64,000 nucleotides of DNA from Lingula anatina (lineage: Eukaryota; Brachiopoda; Lingulata; Lingulida; Lingulidae). Location: NCBI RefSeq assembly GCF_001039355.2, contig NW_019775780.1:809381-873380 (forward strand), written 5' to 3'. Positions within the stretch are counted from its first letter, which is position 1. Each line of letters starts with the position of its first letter. Made by a program: the position numbers and the translations under genes. Shown in pieces: positions 36,601 through 48,800 of the stretch. The notes beneath the pieces are model-generated. The model was given only the letters and a program-made list of their open reading frames with translations, did no database searches and had not been told where the DNA came from.

Positions 36601-39600
36601 GGGTAATTACTAATGTAGAGAAGCAAACAATAACTCATATTTGCAATCTAGGTAGAAAGACCATCAGTAGGCCTAACATGTAGGTAGAAAAGTGTGGATC
36701 TGCCGCTAATATTAACAGAAAACCTTGCCAAGTAGATAGCTATACAGTTTTTATGTATTATTTTTTTCAATTGGTGGACAATGTTAAATGAATAATATGT
36801 CTTAAAGAGGGTAGGGTTTAAGGGATAACTTCTGTCACTATACTATTCTGAAAGGTTGGTATAACATTTTATTGTAATACACTGTAACAATGGCTTGCAT
36901 TTTCTGCACAAATTGTCAGTTATTTGATGTGCCATAACTTATTAATTGTCCAGTTAACAACTCACATCATTAAGAAGCATGTTTGTTCAGTGTAATATCG
37001 TAGCGCCATAGAAGTACAATAAACATGCCTGTCTTTTGTATCCCAACAGCATGATGATTTTGTGACCCGCGCCTCTCACTTACAAGAAAGCCCTCTTGCC
37101 GCCTTTAACCACAATCCATACACCCCTGCCTTCGGTACCTTACAGACGTTCTCTGGGCGCCCACTGCAGCACCCCATGCAGGGCATCATCACACAGCCAG
37201 GGAGTGTAACACAGTGGCAGATCCCCAGGGGGAGGAATACCAGCCTGGGGCAGCTCAGTGATACTCGGGGTGTCCCCCTACAGGTACTGCTGAGAACAGA
37301 CCAGCTCAGTGTTCCTTTTCATCTTGCTTGCTGCATGTTTTAACTTAAAGATTGATGATTATTATCTTGTCTTAGTTTTCTACTTCTCTTTGTTGATTAT
37401 TGTCCATGCTGCATTTAGACAGATGTCCTGTATTTTCTATGAAGTTTTCACTGAGATGTGGTGATTATTCCTGATACAAATGTTTAAAGATGTACAGATT
37501 GTTTGCTTTGGTAAATCCCACCCATTAAAAACTATCCTAGAACAACACTGCTAATAAATCTTACAAGTAATTTATGTCATTCTTTGTTTCTCTTTGTTAT
37601 AAGTTTTTTTCTTTATTTATCACAGAGAGCCAAAATCCAGAACAAGAAGCCCATAGGCTCTGGTTATGGCAGCTCCTACAGTAACAGCACCTCGGGGGTG
37701 TACTCAGACAGTGACTACAAGTACTCCCCAGAGACTGACCCCAGGGGTCTGATGAGGGGGCCTTACAGTGACCTGACACAGCGAAGGACGCTCAGTGCTG
37801 CCACCACACACTCCTCACATGCCAGTACTAGGAAAGATGCGGGTAAGCACATTTGAGGTTTTTGTTTCATTTTATTAATTTCTTGCAACTTTCATTTCTT
37901 TAGCAAAATTAACTGTTAAATTTTGTGATTGTGGGCTTGACATACATATTGCGAAATGTAGTTCAAGTCACTTCAGCAGTTTAAAATATGTTTAAATGGT
38001 CCCTTAGAATACATATGGTTGATTGGGCCTTATTAGAATGTGAATATGTAATACTGAAATGTTGGGGTGTCTGGTTAGGATGATTTAAGACAGTTTTCCA
38101 CAGAAAAAAGAAATAGCTGTAGGCACACTAATCAATATCATTTGGTCAGTTAAAAAAATAGCAAAATAGCACTATTATAATGTATTAATTGCCAGAAGTT
38201 TATAAAGTATGAGTTCAGGTTTGTAAGTGTGGCAATAGAAAAGGAAGAAATATACTTTTGTCTGGGGCCTTGCCTAGAATGCAGTGCAATACAGTGACTG
38301 CAACATAACTAGACATGTATCTCCTTGTCCTGCAGTGCTTCTCCAGTCCTATAGGGTCAGAGAAAGAGGTAAGGTGGTCAAAGCTGACCTAACACAGGTG
38401 CAGAGCTTCATTATTATTATTATTATACAGGTGTCACAGTTCTTAGAGTATACAATAGGCATGGCCTCATCTTATAAGCTTGTTGCTTGTGGCAAGATAA
38501 TCTCTGGATTGCATGTGATTTTTCATATTCAAATGCATGTATTCATTACTTTGAACATGAACAATAGTTAATATTTCTACAACTTCACAGTGAGTTTTTT
38601 CTTTTATGAAAATAAATGCTTGGCTTTGACTATGATTGATTGGGGTGAAAGATTTTAGCTATTTGTGACTTTGACATTTTTGAAACTTGCTCTAAACTTA
38701 ATTTATGACGATGCATGTTTATATTGGCAAGATGCCTTAGAACTTACTGCGTAGAGGTAAATAGGTTGATTTTTTTGAAGATGAATTTGCATGTCTTGCA
38801 TGATTGTACAATGGATTTTGTGTGTGCTTAACCGTAACCCCAGCTGCATTACATAATTACATGCAGAATCCCAGGACAGATAAATATTGGGGTTTTATAT
38901 TTTCATTATGATATTTGGACGATAATCCAGTGATTTGTTTATGAACTTTGCTTGCTTTTCCTTATGTGTTTACTAAATTGCATGTTGCACATGGTGAATT
39001 GTTTAACTATCATGAAAGATTTTGCATGAAAAAAAATGCAATGGTGGATTATACTATATTATAGGTTTAATGATCAAATATTGTAAATTGAGAAGTATAA
39101 CAACCTTACTTGCTATCATTATGTTGAAAGTCATTAACTCTAGATTAATGCTCAGTCTGATGTAAAAAGTGATTTTGTGATGTTTAAGACACATTTGATA
39201 CTATAAGAATATGGTATGTCGGTCAGAGTGCTGCTAACTTCTTATCATACTTAGGCCTTGTCCTGCTAACGAAGATAATGAAACTTCAACAGGCTCGAGA
39301 TAATCGGTAAAACAGCAGAACACAATGCATGTGAACCCCTCCCCATCCCTTGTGCACCTTACAGCACAGTTTTCATGGTAGATGTTGTGGGAGTGGCATG
39401 AGGTGTTATGTTGACTTTTCTTTTGTTTTTTCCTTTATTTACCCAGTAATTCAAAAGAAGCAAGAAAAAACAAAAGTGAAATCTGAAATTCAATAATTTC
39501 TCATTGTGTGTTTGCAGTTTGTTCAGAGAAAAAATGGATGTTCCAGAAATGTTATCAGCTAAATGGAATCTTTTCTGTGAAATGTATTATCTTGACAAAT

Positions 39601-40584
39601 GAAAACATCCCAATGCACAATGGAGAATTGAGATTTGATCCCCTTATTCAAGCAATTCATTTCTTTAAGTTGGATATTGTCAGTGAGCTTTTATAATTGG
39701 GGTGATATTTGTGATAGTGATGTTTATTTCTTTGTTTTTCTTTATGTTTTTTATTTTTATTTTCTAAAATCTAGTTATAATGTATGGATATTTGTATGTG
39801 ATTATAAGCTGACATTATAAGCTGACAAGCATCACGTGATACTTTGGCACTGGAATTTGCCAATGTAAACAGCAATTCCCAAACTAGAATCTTATGATGT
39901 TTGTGATTTATGAAGGACTCCTACATGTGGCACTTAGCATGGATTTAGCTAGGATAAAATGCACCAAAATAGATTAGATTAGTTAATAGTGAAAATGTAT
40001 GCTTCATATATTATGAATATATGTATGTAAGTATTTGAGTAGGTGATAAAAATAATTAGGGATAAAAAAAGTGTATCAAAAGAGTAAAGCTTGCTCAACT
40101 TTGAGACATTTTTGAACTGGGGCTTTTTGCATGCAAGACTAATGCTGATTTGTTATTAACACTGTCTTAGCCATAGAAAAGATGAGTCAGTTTGCATCTG
40201 CAGCAGTAGCATGTCATTAATTTGCTTGGTTTATTTTCAGCCATAAACCCCAGTTTTAAGGGAGGTGCTGAACCTATGCTAATGGGCCTCCCACTCCAGC
40301 CACAGCCACCCATGGGGCTCCCCTCAGCCTTCTCCTTCCCAGGGACCTCCAGAGTAACCCCCTATGCCGGACCCCAGGGGCTGTCTGTGGTGTCAGCGCC
40401 TGCACCTGTTGTCCAGAGGCCTGAACTCACAGGAAATAGAGCACAGAAAACATTGACTGCTCAGCAGAATGTGGACTCAGTACCTGGGAGGTCCACCAGG
40501 TCACAGAGGATACGAGGAGCTTCTAATAACATGAGACTTAAACAGATGGAGATGAGAGAAAACCATGCCATTGTGTACAGCTGA
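24605..40584 (+). CDS. Tubulin polyglutamylase, TTLL6/TTLL13-like
   Basis: Eighteen in-phase exons encode about 1088 residues: 24605-24815, 25873-26029, 27913-27953, 28132-28250, 28476-28606, 28932-29088, 29418-29561, 31317-31405, 31638-31863, 32243-32427, 32750-32938, 33582-33744, 34519-34731, 35672-36085, 37050-37283, 37626-37842, 38336-38368, 40241-40584. TTLL6-clade enzymes add glutamate side chains to tubulin tails of cilia and centrioles, using ATP. Residues 1-125 are acidic/Ser-rich, then a Lys run. The TTL domain (about 125-490) shows CKYEVVRRV, KINHFPGM, KPESGCQGKGIW (ATP loop, 240-249), LIDGFKFDLRVY, MHLTNYAINKH and EVNHSPSF (425-432; Glu and Asn bind Mg/ATP). Residues 490-550 match the extension after the TTL domain in TTLL6/13. 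The tail to 1088 is Ser/Pro/Gln-rich and unconserved. Start: MKVRDDSD at 24605, the first ATG after the uORF. Confidence 0.93.
36086..37049 (+). other. TTLL intron with possible read-through end
   Basis: The frame of exon 35672-36085 stays open past its donor (GAG, GTCAGT) to a stop at 36143-36145, so an intron-retaining transcript would add 20 residues and end. The rest is AT-rich with no other coding signal. Confidence 0.35.
38336..38368 (+). CDS. 33-bp symmetric cassette exon of TTLL
   Basis: Bounded by TCCTGCAG and GTAAGG, entering and leaving in phase 1, it adds 11 residues (LLQSYRVRERG-like). Neighbouring exons 37842 and 40241 splice to each other in the same phase, so skipping keeps the frame. 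Inclusion is predicted, not shown. Confidence 0.5.
39255..39486 (+). CDS. Alternative 3' exons of TTLL giving a short basic C-terminus
   Basis: Exon 39255-39306 (acceptor TACTTAG, donor CGGTAAAA) enters in phase 1 from 37842 or 38368 and leaves in phase 2. That does not fit exon 40241 but fits exon 39447-39486 (acceptor TTTACCCAG), which ends at TGA. The result is LVLLTKIMKLQQARDNR followed by NSKEARKNKSEI and stop, replacing the 114-residue Pro/Gln-rich end by about 30 basic residues. Two splice-compatible exons in series make chance less likely, though both are short. Confidence 0.4.
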
Positions 40585-40896
40585 GTTTATAAGAATCATG
40601 TGAAAAACTCAATTTCTAAGCATCAGATTTCAATGAGATGGAGTCTTCACAATCACCTCAGAACTTGCCATTCTTTTATGATATGTACCTGTGGCCTCAC
40701 CTGTTACCATGGTTTATGAAGGAAGATGGAGCTACATCCCGTTGACACTGTTTCTATGTTTTTTTATACTGAAGCAAAGACATTGTTTGCTAAAGTTGTT
40801 GACTTTATCAAAATGAAAGTGAAGTGCATTAAAGAAACAGTTTTGTAAGAAGCATTTGGAATACTTGGATGTGTTCATGAGAGACTGAGTGTGTGG

Positions 40897-40901
<5 letters not shown>

Positions 40902-40926
<25 letters not shown>
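40902..40926. repeat. (GT)n microsatellite in TTLL 3' UTR
   Basis: About 12 GT units, 320 bp after the TTLL stop codon. Confidence 0.85.
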
Positions 40927-40927
<1 letters not shown>

Positions 40928-41472
40928 AGAGATAAAAATCTGTGCTACCTTTGAAAGAAATTTTATCATGGTTATAATGCCAGTGTCTTATCAATGTCAT
41001 GTGATTAAACCTCATTCATTATTACACAGCTTTTCTAACTATTCACAATTAGCATATACTTACATATATTATTGTAGGACAGAATTTTTCCTATGTAGCT
41101 GATATCCGTCCGGAGTTTGTCCTCATAAGGGCTTTCAATTTTATGTTTAAAGATGAAATTATCTTCTTTTGATATATGTAATTATGTTGATTTTGTTTAA
41201 AGCTTAAACATTATCATACCAGTATTACAGCTCATATTTATGGATATTTTTTCAGATCTTTATATGATTTGATGCAATTATGAATGCTCAATTAACAGTT
41301 TATTCTTGAATTGAAAAGAAATGTAACACGATGAGAATAAGTTCAAGTTTTTTTAGTTAAAATTTAGTTGCAGTAAAGCTTCAAATGTTTTTCTTGTTTT
41401 CTTAGGCACTATTAATAGATATGATTATAAGTATTGTTTCTTAGAGAAAGAAACTAAAGCTATGTAAATATT

Positions 41473-41478
41473 AATAAA
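41473..41478 (+). terminator. Candidate TTLL polyadenylation signal
   Basis: AATAAA about 890 bp after the TTLL stop; another at about 41582. The intervening sequence is AT-rich UTR without ORFs. Confidence 0.5.
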
Positions 41479-41599
41479 TCAATTCACCTTTTCCTCACAT
41501 TTTAAGGAGTATTTATTTCTACATAATTATTCTTAATGTGTATTATTTTCCAAATGTTTTTGAATGCTTTAAATCCCTCTTAATAAAAAAGTATAACAG

Positions 41600-44500
41600 T
41601 TTTTATGTAGTTATCCTTGAATTTTCCTTTGAATCTGGACAATTGACTGCTGAATTTCATTAATGGACAGCTGTGAAAAAGAAGACATACAATGAAGGTC
41701 ATATTTAGGAAAGCTACTCTTAGGACATAAACTTAAAACATAAGAAGCCCTAAATCCAGAGTAGTGAGATAATAAACACATTTGCCAGTTGCAGTTGCAA
41801 AATTTACAGAGCAGTCTATACATTGACTGTTGTTTTACATCAACAGTATAAAGGTGATGGTATTGGAAGTTCAGTACTTGAAAATTGATCTCAACCTTCC
41901 AGAAAATTGTTTCTTTTTATTCAATCTCTTAAACTTTTGATCATGCAGCAAAAATATTTTAAAAATCACATCCTTGTTAACATACCTTTTACTTATTTAT
42001 TTATTCTTAAAAATTGCTATCCAAAGAAACATGTTACCTTATGCCCTCCAATTGGCGGCAATTTGGTTCAATTAACAAACTAAAAGAAGCCTGACATCTC
42101 ATCGACTTTAAATCCAGGGATGCGCTGAAATTTTACACCAAAGGAAAACCCGAGTCAACAAGTTCTTTCAAGGATGGGTGCGCAAGCTACCCCAGCAGTC
42201 TTCTGCTGTTAACAAGTACTTTGTCAACATATTGACTTGAATGGCAGCATTGATTACTTGCTGTGTGTAGGGTTGACTTACAGGTGTGAATTGACTGGGT
42301 TTTGTCTCTGGCCAGGAAGTAGTGCACTGACAAGTCGGCAGCAGGACCAGATTGTCATCACCCTCAGCCTCCTTGTGCTGATTAGCTTTTTCAAGAGAGT
42401 TTTGAAGAGGAAAAAAAAACAATAGGTCGTGGTAGTGCATCCCCATGCACTAACGACCTTAAGCCAACTTTCAGAAGCGTCTGCAGCATATATATTACTA
42501 TCTGACATCTGATCTAATCAAAGTAATGATAAATAAGTGTCATGGGAAAGCTTGCATCTTTAAAATTCCATCTGATATTTTAAACACATCACTTATCCCT
42601 GCATTGTTAAATGCTGTTGAAATTTTGCAGTTCATATAACTATATTGAAAAAAATTAAAAATTCCCCACTATTTGAGACAATCTTTGGCCATGAGACAAC
42701 ATTATACCACATGCAACCAGCAACAACCTAACAGACAGTAAGATAGAACCTATTGATTCCCAACATACAAATGATACACCATAATTATCATGTTCAAGGC
42801 ACTTGTGAAGCAAAATGTGTGGAAAATTCTCAGTTTGCCTTCTTAATCAACTGACAAGGTCTCATAATCAGAGAGGTGTACATATTTTTTTCATCATCTT
42901 TCCATTGCATTGAAAAGTTTGGTTCCTTTTTCTTGTTAAAATTAAGAAAATTAAGCAATATCCAACATCCAACTTCAATTGAAATATGTTCTGGTGGTCT
43001 ATGTTAAAAGTTGCTGTCTAAATTGTGATGTTATGTAAATCCAAAAGTAAACAATTCTCAACTCAATACACCAATGCTACTAGGGTAATTGAAAATCTGT
43101 AATATAATATCTTCATTAAGTTTGTGACCCTGCTCTGCCATCTATCAATTTCCTTACTTCATTTACCAATATTTTAACAGGTGGACCTTTTATCAGACGA
43201 CATAATGCACTATTGCCAAGTGCATAATACTCCTCTGGTCTGGTAAGCATCCAGGAAATTACACGGTATATAAAATAATGTGACACTACCAGCATCTTAA
43301 GAAATCATTAGACACATCTGCACTTGAACCAGTTTAAGATGAGCATTTATGTACACTTTCAGGAAAAAAAGGTGGCTTCCACGCTGTATGATAATTAATC
43401 CTCTTGAATTTTTATTTCACGGCTTGCATCACTTTACAGTATATGGGCTGAATTGTTGGCACAAAATACTCCATAAAAACTTTAACCTTACCTTATCAGT
43501 GAGAAAATGCCATTTAATGCCTTTATCAGACTTTCATCATTTCAGTTTTTCCCATTGAAATTCATTACTATCTCTAACCTTTGAAAATCCCTGAGCGTGA
43601 TCTGGAATTTCAATGTGTTTTTTTACAACCTATGAAGTTCAAGTGTCAAGAACGGTATATTTAAATCATATAATGCTTTTTAGTCACAAACTTAATTAAA
43701 ATACAAAAATTTACACTATGCCTTAAACTTATGAAGCAAGAATAGATTCCCTGTAAGGAAAATAAACCACATCTACTAGTTTCTTATACTACTCAAATCA
43801 AGTTGATGTACCAAAAGGTAAACCAAATTAATCTCTTGGTCAGCCAAAGAATAACTTCAAAACTGCACCTTCTTCAAATTTCTTGTCATAAACTCAACCT
43901 ATTAATCTGTCCCTCCAGTTCTTTAAAGTCCAACAAATGATGTAGTAAATATTCAAATGAGCATTGGCAGAAATGATTGAGGGATATATTTATAAATATA
44001 TAGCACAAAAAGAAAGTAAAAAAAAAAATTAATATTTTTTCTTTTTACTTTGGTATTTCTTTAAGTTATGCTATTTGAAGCTATGTGATGGTGTTTGCTT
44101 AGGTTTAGTAGCAAAGATTTGACTTAACATGTAACTTGATGTTCCTTTATGAGTTCATAACTTTGCACAACCATTTTCATATAGTAAATCTTGCATGGTA
44201 TAGTAATTTCTTTTCACTTTTTCATTTGATATCTTTTCCCACTTATATACTTCTGGAAGTAACACACTCCCATTTTTTTTGCTAAATATTTTTATTCATA
44301 ATGAAGTAAACCATCTGCTTAAACTTATTACATTTGGTTTCAGTCGAGTAATACAAAAACAAACACAGGTCTTTAAGAACACACAAGATGTATATTTGTG
44401 TACAAATCTTATATACATTTATAAATGTACATCATACAGAAAACATTTACAAGATGAAAAAATAGTCTTTTAATGTTAATGAAAGTGAATTTGCATGTAA

Positions 44501-44660
44501 TTTTAAAAAACCCACAAATAAGTCAAACACGCCCCCCCCCCCCCTTGTTTGAAGGATGTAGAAAACTTTGATTTTGAATATCTGCTGGCTTCACTATTCC
44601 CAAAAAATATTTCCTCAATTTTTTTGAAAAAAATTGGGTCACCGAGATTCCCCTTTGGCA
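41600..44660. other. Convergent spacer TTLL(+)/pygopus(-)
   Basis: Mostly AT-rich. Block 42040-42500 is GC-richer, contains the hairpin at 42425-42458 and a 92-codon minus-strand ORF (42168-42446) that I do not recognise. TTTATT at about 44291 is a possible pygopus poly(A) signal read on the minus strand. A C-run lies at 44531-44544. Confidence 0.4.
42425..42458. other. Near-perfect hairpin, 6+8 bp stem, CCCC loop
   Basis: Left arm GGTCGT-GG-TAGTGCAT, loop CCCC, right arm ATGCACTA-ACGACC. All 14 pairs are Watson-Crick with one 2-nt GG bulge on the left arm. It sits in the convergent spacer, possibly in the distal 3' UTR of TTLL or pygopus. It is too short for a usual pre-miRNA and does not match histone or IRE stem-loops. 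Confidence 0.7.
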
Positions 44661-44747
44661 TTACACTTCAAATATAAATCGCTCACCAACAGATGAAGAT
44701 GATACTGATCTTGTCTTGCCATGTGAACCATTGGCAATTTGGCATTT
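44661..44747 (-). CDS. Possible alternative terminal exon of pygopus
   Basis: Minus-strand acceptor TTGTACAG at 44748 leads into an open frame KCQIANGSHGKTRSV, Ser-rich, with stop at 44661-44663 or a donor GTGAGC at 44686. It would be reached from a donor-like CTG/GTTAAG inside the last PHD exon codons in matching phase, replacing the VKMKP end. Weak: the donor is suboptimal and the exon is short. Confidence 0.3.
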   Translation of the reverse strand, partial: KCQIANGSHGKTRSVSSSSVGERFIFEV

Positions 44748-45234
44748 CTGTACAAAAAGAGAACATGCTTTCTATCAAGATAACAGTTAATTTTTTTCTC
44801 TACTTAAAAAAACCTAACATACCTAAAAACCCTTAACGCTAGAATTTTGATACTTGCACAAAACATCTGATAAAGCCATGTGGCTACTGAACAAATGTAA
44901 CAAAACACTTTGTGAATGCCAACATATTGGAAGATTAAAAGAAATCACATTTTTCATTTAAAAAACGTAATTTGAAGAATGCCAGATACATATATGTATC
45001 TAACTGAACAACCGAAAAACAGTTTATAACTCTTAGTTATTTCAATCTGCCATGTAAACATGCCTGAACTCTTTTGATTAAATCAGCAATTCCACCATCA
45101 TAAAAACAACAAAAACAAAAATATGCATATTTTTCATTACAAAGTCTTTAAAGAATGACATAAACATGGTTTGATTTTTACCACATTTCTTTTTTTTTTA
45201 CCATTGGTGTAAAAGTGCAACTGCAGTCTTTTCA

Positions 45235-45775
45235 TTAAGGTTTCATCTTAACCAGTGGTATATTCTTTGAAGTTAGACACTTATCACACACCCACTCAGC
45301 ATATACCTCATGTGTTAACATTTGGTAGGCTGCCTCTGTTAGTCCTGTACATATACGATGAAACCAAAAGTTACATCCACTTTCACATAAAATTGCTTGG
45401 TCATTGTCATGTACCTCTTTGTGGCAGATTCCACATGGATAGATAGGTGGCGCATTGGGGTTGGAAGGGTTGAACACCATTGGTTGATTTGGAGGGTACA
45501 CTTTTTGTGCGTTAGGACCACTTGGGTGTGGTCCACCAGGGTGAGGTCCCTGGGGACCATGAGGGGGTGGCATCTTATTCATCATGTTACGGTGCTGGAT
45601 CTGTTGTTGAAGTTGTTGCTGTTTTTGTTGCTGCTGCTGATGCTGTGATGATGTGATATTCAACTGTTGTTGTGGTGGAGGAGGGTCGTCAAAAGGGTTC
45701 CCTGCCACTATGGTTTCACCTCCTGGTAGAATGGATGGGGGAACCAGATCTGGAAGGCTGTTTGGGCTGGGCTGA

Positions 45776-45822
<47 letters not shown>

Positions 45823-48800
45823 GTTTCTTGAGAACTAAATTGTTTTGGTTGCAAAGTTACAGACTCTCAAGATACTACAGAGTTCACTTCGATGTTACAA
45901 TGTTACTCGGTACGAGTTCATACAGCATACTGGAAGAAATTACACAATCTTTCTTAAATATTTTTTCTTTAAATTTTATAAGATACTACCATTAATTTAG
46001 ATGATTACATGAATGTCTGATATATCCTGGTGGAAACCATTAGTAAGATACTGCCACTAATTTTTGTTCAGAGATTGTGATAAGCATGACAGTATCTAAG
46101 AAATAGAAAATCAATAGGGATTTTTTATTTTGTGAATGCAATACAACACGCCTAACTTGAACTGAAAAGGAACTCCAGAACCTGCATTTTTTAATCAATA
46201 CAGTAAATAGCAATGTTTTTAAGAAAACATACACTGGTCTTGCACGTTGCTATCCCTCACAAAAGAACATTATTCTCCTAAGTGCAATGTGGTATTCTAA
46301 ATACCATCTCATCTTCTGCCACACCAGACTGTAATCCTTGAACTTTTCTCAATTGTAAGTGAAAAAGCCAAACTTGCACAATATATGAAACCATCAATTC
46401 TTTTCATGCAACTGTTGCAAATAAAAGTCAAAGCATCCCACCCTTTCATACAATACTGCAGAGGTTTTTGTGCCACAGTTAAACAACAAATCCCTTTGAA
46501 ACTGTAGTTCAACAAAGACGCTGACACCAACATTTCAATCTCTTCAAACGGAAAAGTAGGTCGCATTTTTTCTTTCCCTTATTTTCAATCAATGACACGG
46601 TTGAGATGCTAGACACTTAGGCAGCTGGAATTCACTCTGGTGGTTTAACTGTACAGCTACCAATGGGAGTTGAAATTGGAGATTGACTTCAAATTCAATG
46701 AGACAAGAGGGCTTCCAGTCAGGGAACAAAGATCTCCATCTGGACAGATATAGGATAAAGCACAAACAGTCTGGAACCAAGGGCAATGAAGGACGCTGAA
46801 GACTCAATCAATACACACACATTCTTTACAATCTAGGGTGGGGCCCTTTTTGGGGAAAAGGGTAAAAAAATACTCATTATTTATTTACAATAAGGAGATA
46901 TATATACAAAAAGATCTAATTTAATTGTAAAACTCAAAGCAGTAAAAACGGAATTTCTCTATTTCACTCTCTTTTTTGTATGATAAAAGTGAGCCATAGA
47001 AAGAGATGTCAGTGATTCAAAAGAAACAGAACCTCATAAAGGGATGAACAGGTATAAGCATCACCACATCCAAATGAGTAAAAATCAATAACAAGAAAAT
47101 CAATAACATAAAACAATAAGATAATAAACCAACAAACGAAAACATTCCTGCAAAACAGAATGCCCTTAAAAGTAACGGACAATCCCACAGCCAATTTGAT
47201 TTGCCTCAAAGGATGTTAATAAAGACAACAAGCCAGAGGGGCAGAGAAGAGAGAAAAACTCACTCTATACTAGTTTCTAGACTCCTCTGACCTTAGGTCT
47301 AGGTGACATACACACCTAGTCTGTACCACAGAACAGTCTGTACCACTGTATGAGCACTTGAAAAACAGTCATTATTTATGCAAATAAACAATATCAATAC
47401 TGGTCAATAAATGTGATGAAAATGGATGCAGAGTAATTACACAGCTTAATTGGTTGTAATTTTGATGTATCAAAGACAGCAGTAATGGATTTAGTTTGTT
47501 GACATTTTTCTTAATCAATAATCCCCAGGAAGAGTCAAAGATTTATTCTTTCCTAATTTTTCTTGTGGTCATCACTTTATAAGATAACATCACAAATTGC
47601 ACTTTTGTTTTGAATCCAGTCTGGGCAATCCAACCTATCTACTTCAGTCTAAACAACTGACATACACTAAAATAGTAATATAAAATTTAAAATACTTATA
47701 TTCCTGAATAATTACTAAACTATTTTCAAAAGTTTTGGCATCTAAAGATGTTACAAGAAATATCATGACAGTAATGACTTGATCTTATCAATGGGCAAAA
47801 GTGATCAAACTTTGGGATACATAATTTTATAATCACAAAAATTATATTATTATAAAGCATATGTGGTATTTTTACTGCATAGAACAGAACAAAAGAGAAG
47901 GCTGCCTTTTAATTTTGTTGTTACCACTCAATAGAACTGTTTAATTTAAAGAAATTTTGACTTAAAAAAAATACAGTATCTGTAAAATTCACAATTTTCC
48001 CCCATCGAAAAGATTGAGTAATTACTGTAAGCTATGTTCAATGGAAGCACATAAAGTCTTCATCCAAACATATTATTAGGATTATATCCTATGACGGAGT
48101 TGTTGCATGCTGTTTATTCAAGTATAAAAGAATTTCTGTTATTTGTCATTAGCTGTATGAAGCTACCAGTATTTCTCATTTTTTGGGTCAAATTCAATTT
48201 AATTGTGAGGCTGAAAACATCCCATTCAATATACTATAAGTTTTTTTACTTGACTTTAATCCCAAAACCCAGCAAGTCTGATCATTAATGGAATCCTGGC
48301 TCACACAAACATGCAGACACATTCACCAAATGCTGACTAATGAAAAAAAAATTATATCATTCCTTTGCTGAGATTTTTTTCTTTTTTTTTTTTCTTTTTT
48401 GCTAAATCAAGAATTATGTTAGTGTTACCTTGGGAAAGTCTTGCCTGCTATAACAAAGTTTCCTCAAATTTTCATCTCGGGGAGAAGGGAGGGAACAAAC
48501 GGAAAAATGTCACTTTGAATCACTGTATTAAAAACTACAGGACACCCTTCATAAAAGTGCATAAACAGAAAACTTGCGCTTTGTCAATATCATCCCCATT
48601 AAAGGCTGTTCAATCATTTAAACTCAAACAATTTCAGCTTTTCCTGCCAATGAGTGTATTAATTAATTTGATTCATTATAACATGGCCATCCTTCCCCAT
48701 TGGAATCTACCATTACCTGCACCATCATCATGTTAGCCATCATCATGTTGTCTTCATAAATCTCTCTTTTCTTGATTAAAATATCAGGACATTAAAATAA

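Noticed and set aside
42425-42458. Hairpin as a histone 3' stem-loop, iron-responsive element or pre-miRNA
   Set aside because: The loop is CCCC, with no histone-type loop or IRE CAGUGN loop, and 34 nt is too short for a standard pre-miRNA.
45672-45995. 107-codon plus-strand ORF with poly-Ile
   Set aside because: Antisense of the pygopus PHD exon plus the AAT microsatellite.
48365-48736. 123-codon ORF starting with poly-Phe
   Set aside because: Begins in a T-run within the pygopus intron; composition typical of translated AT-rich intron.
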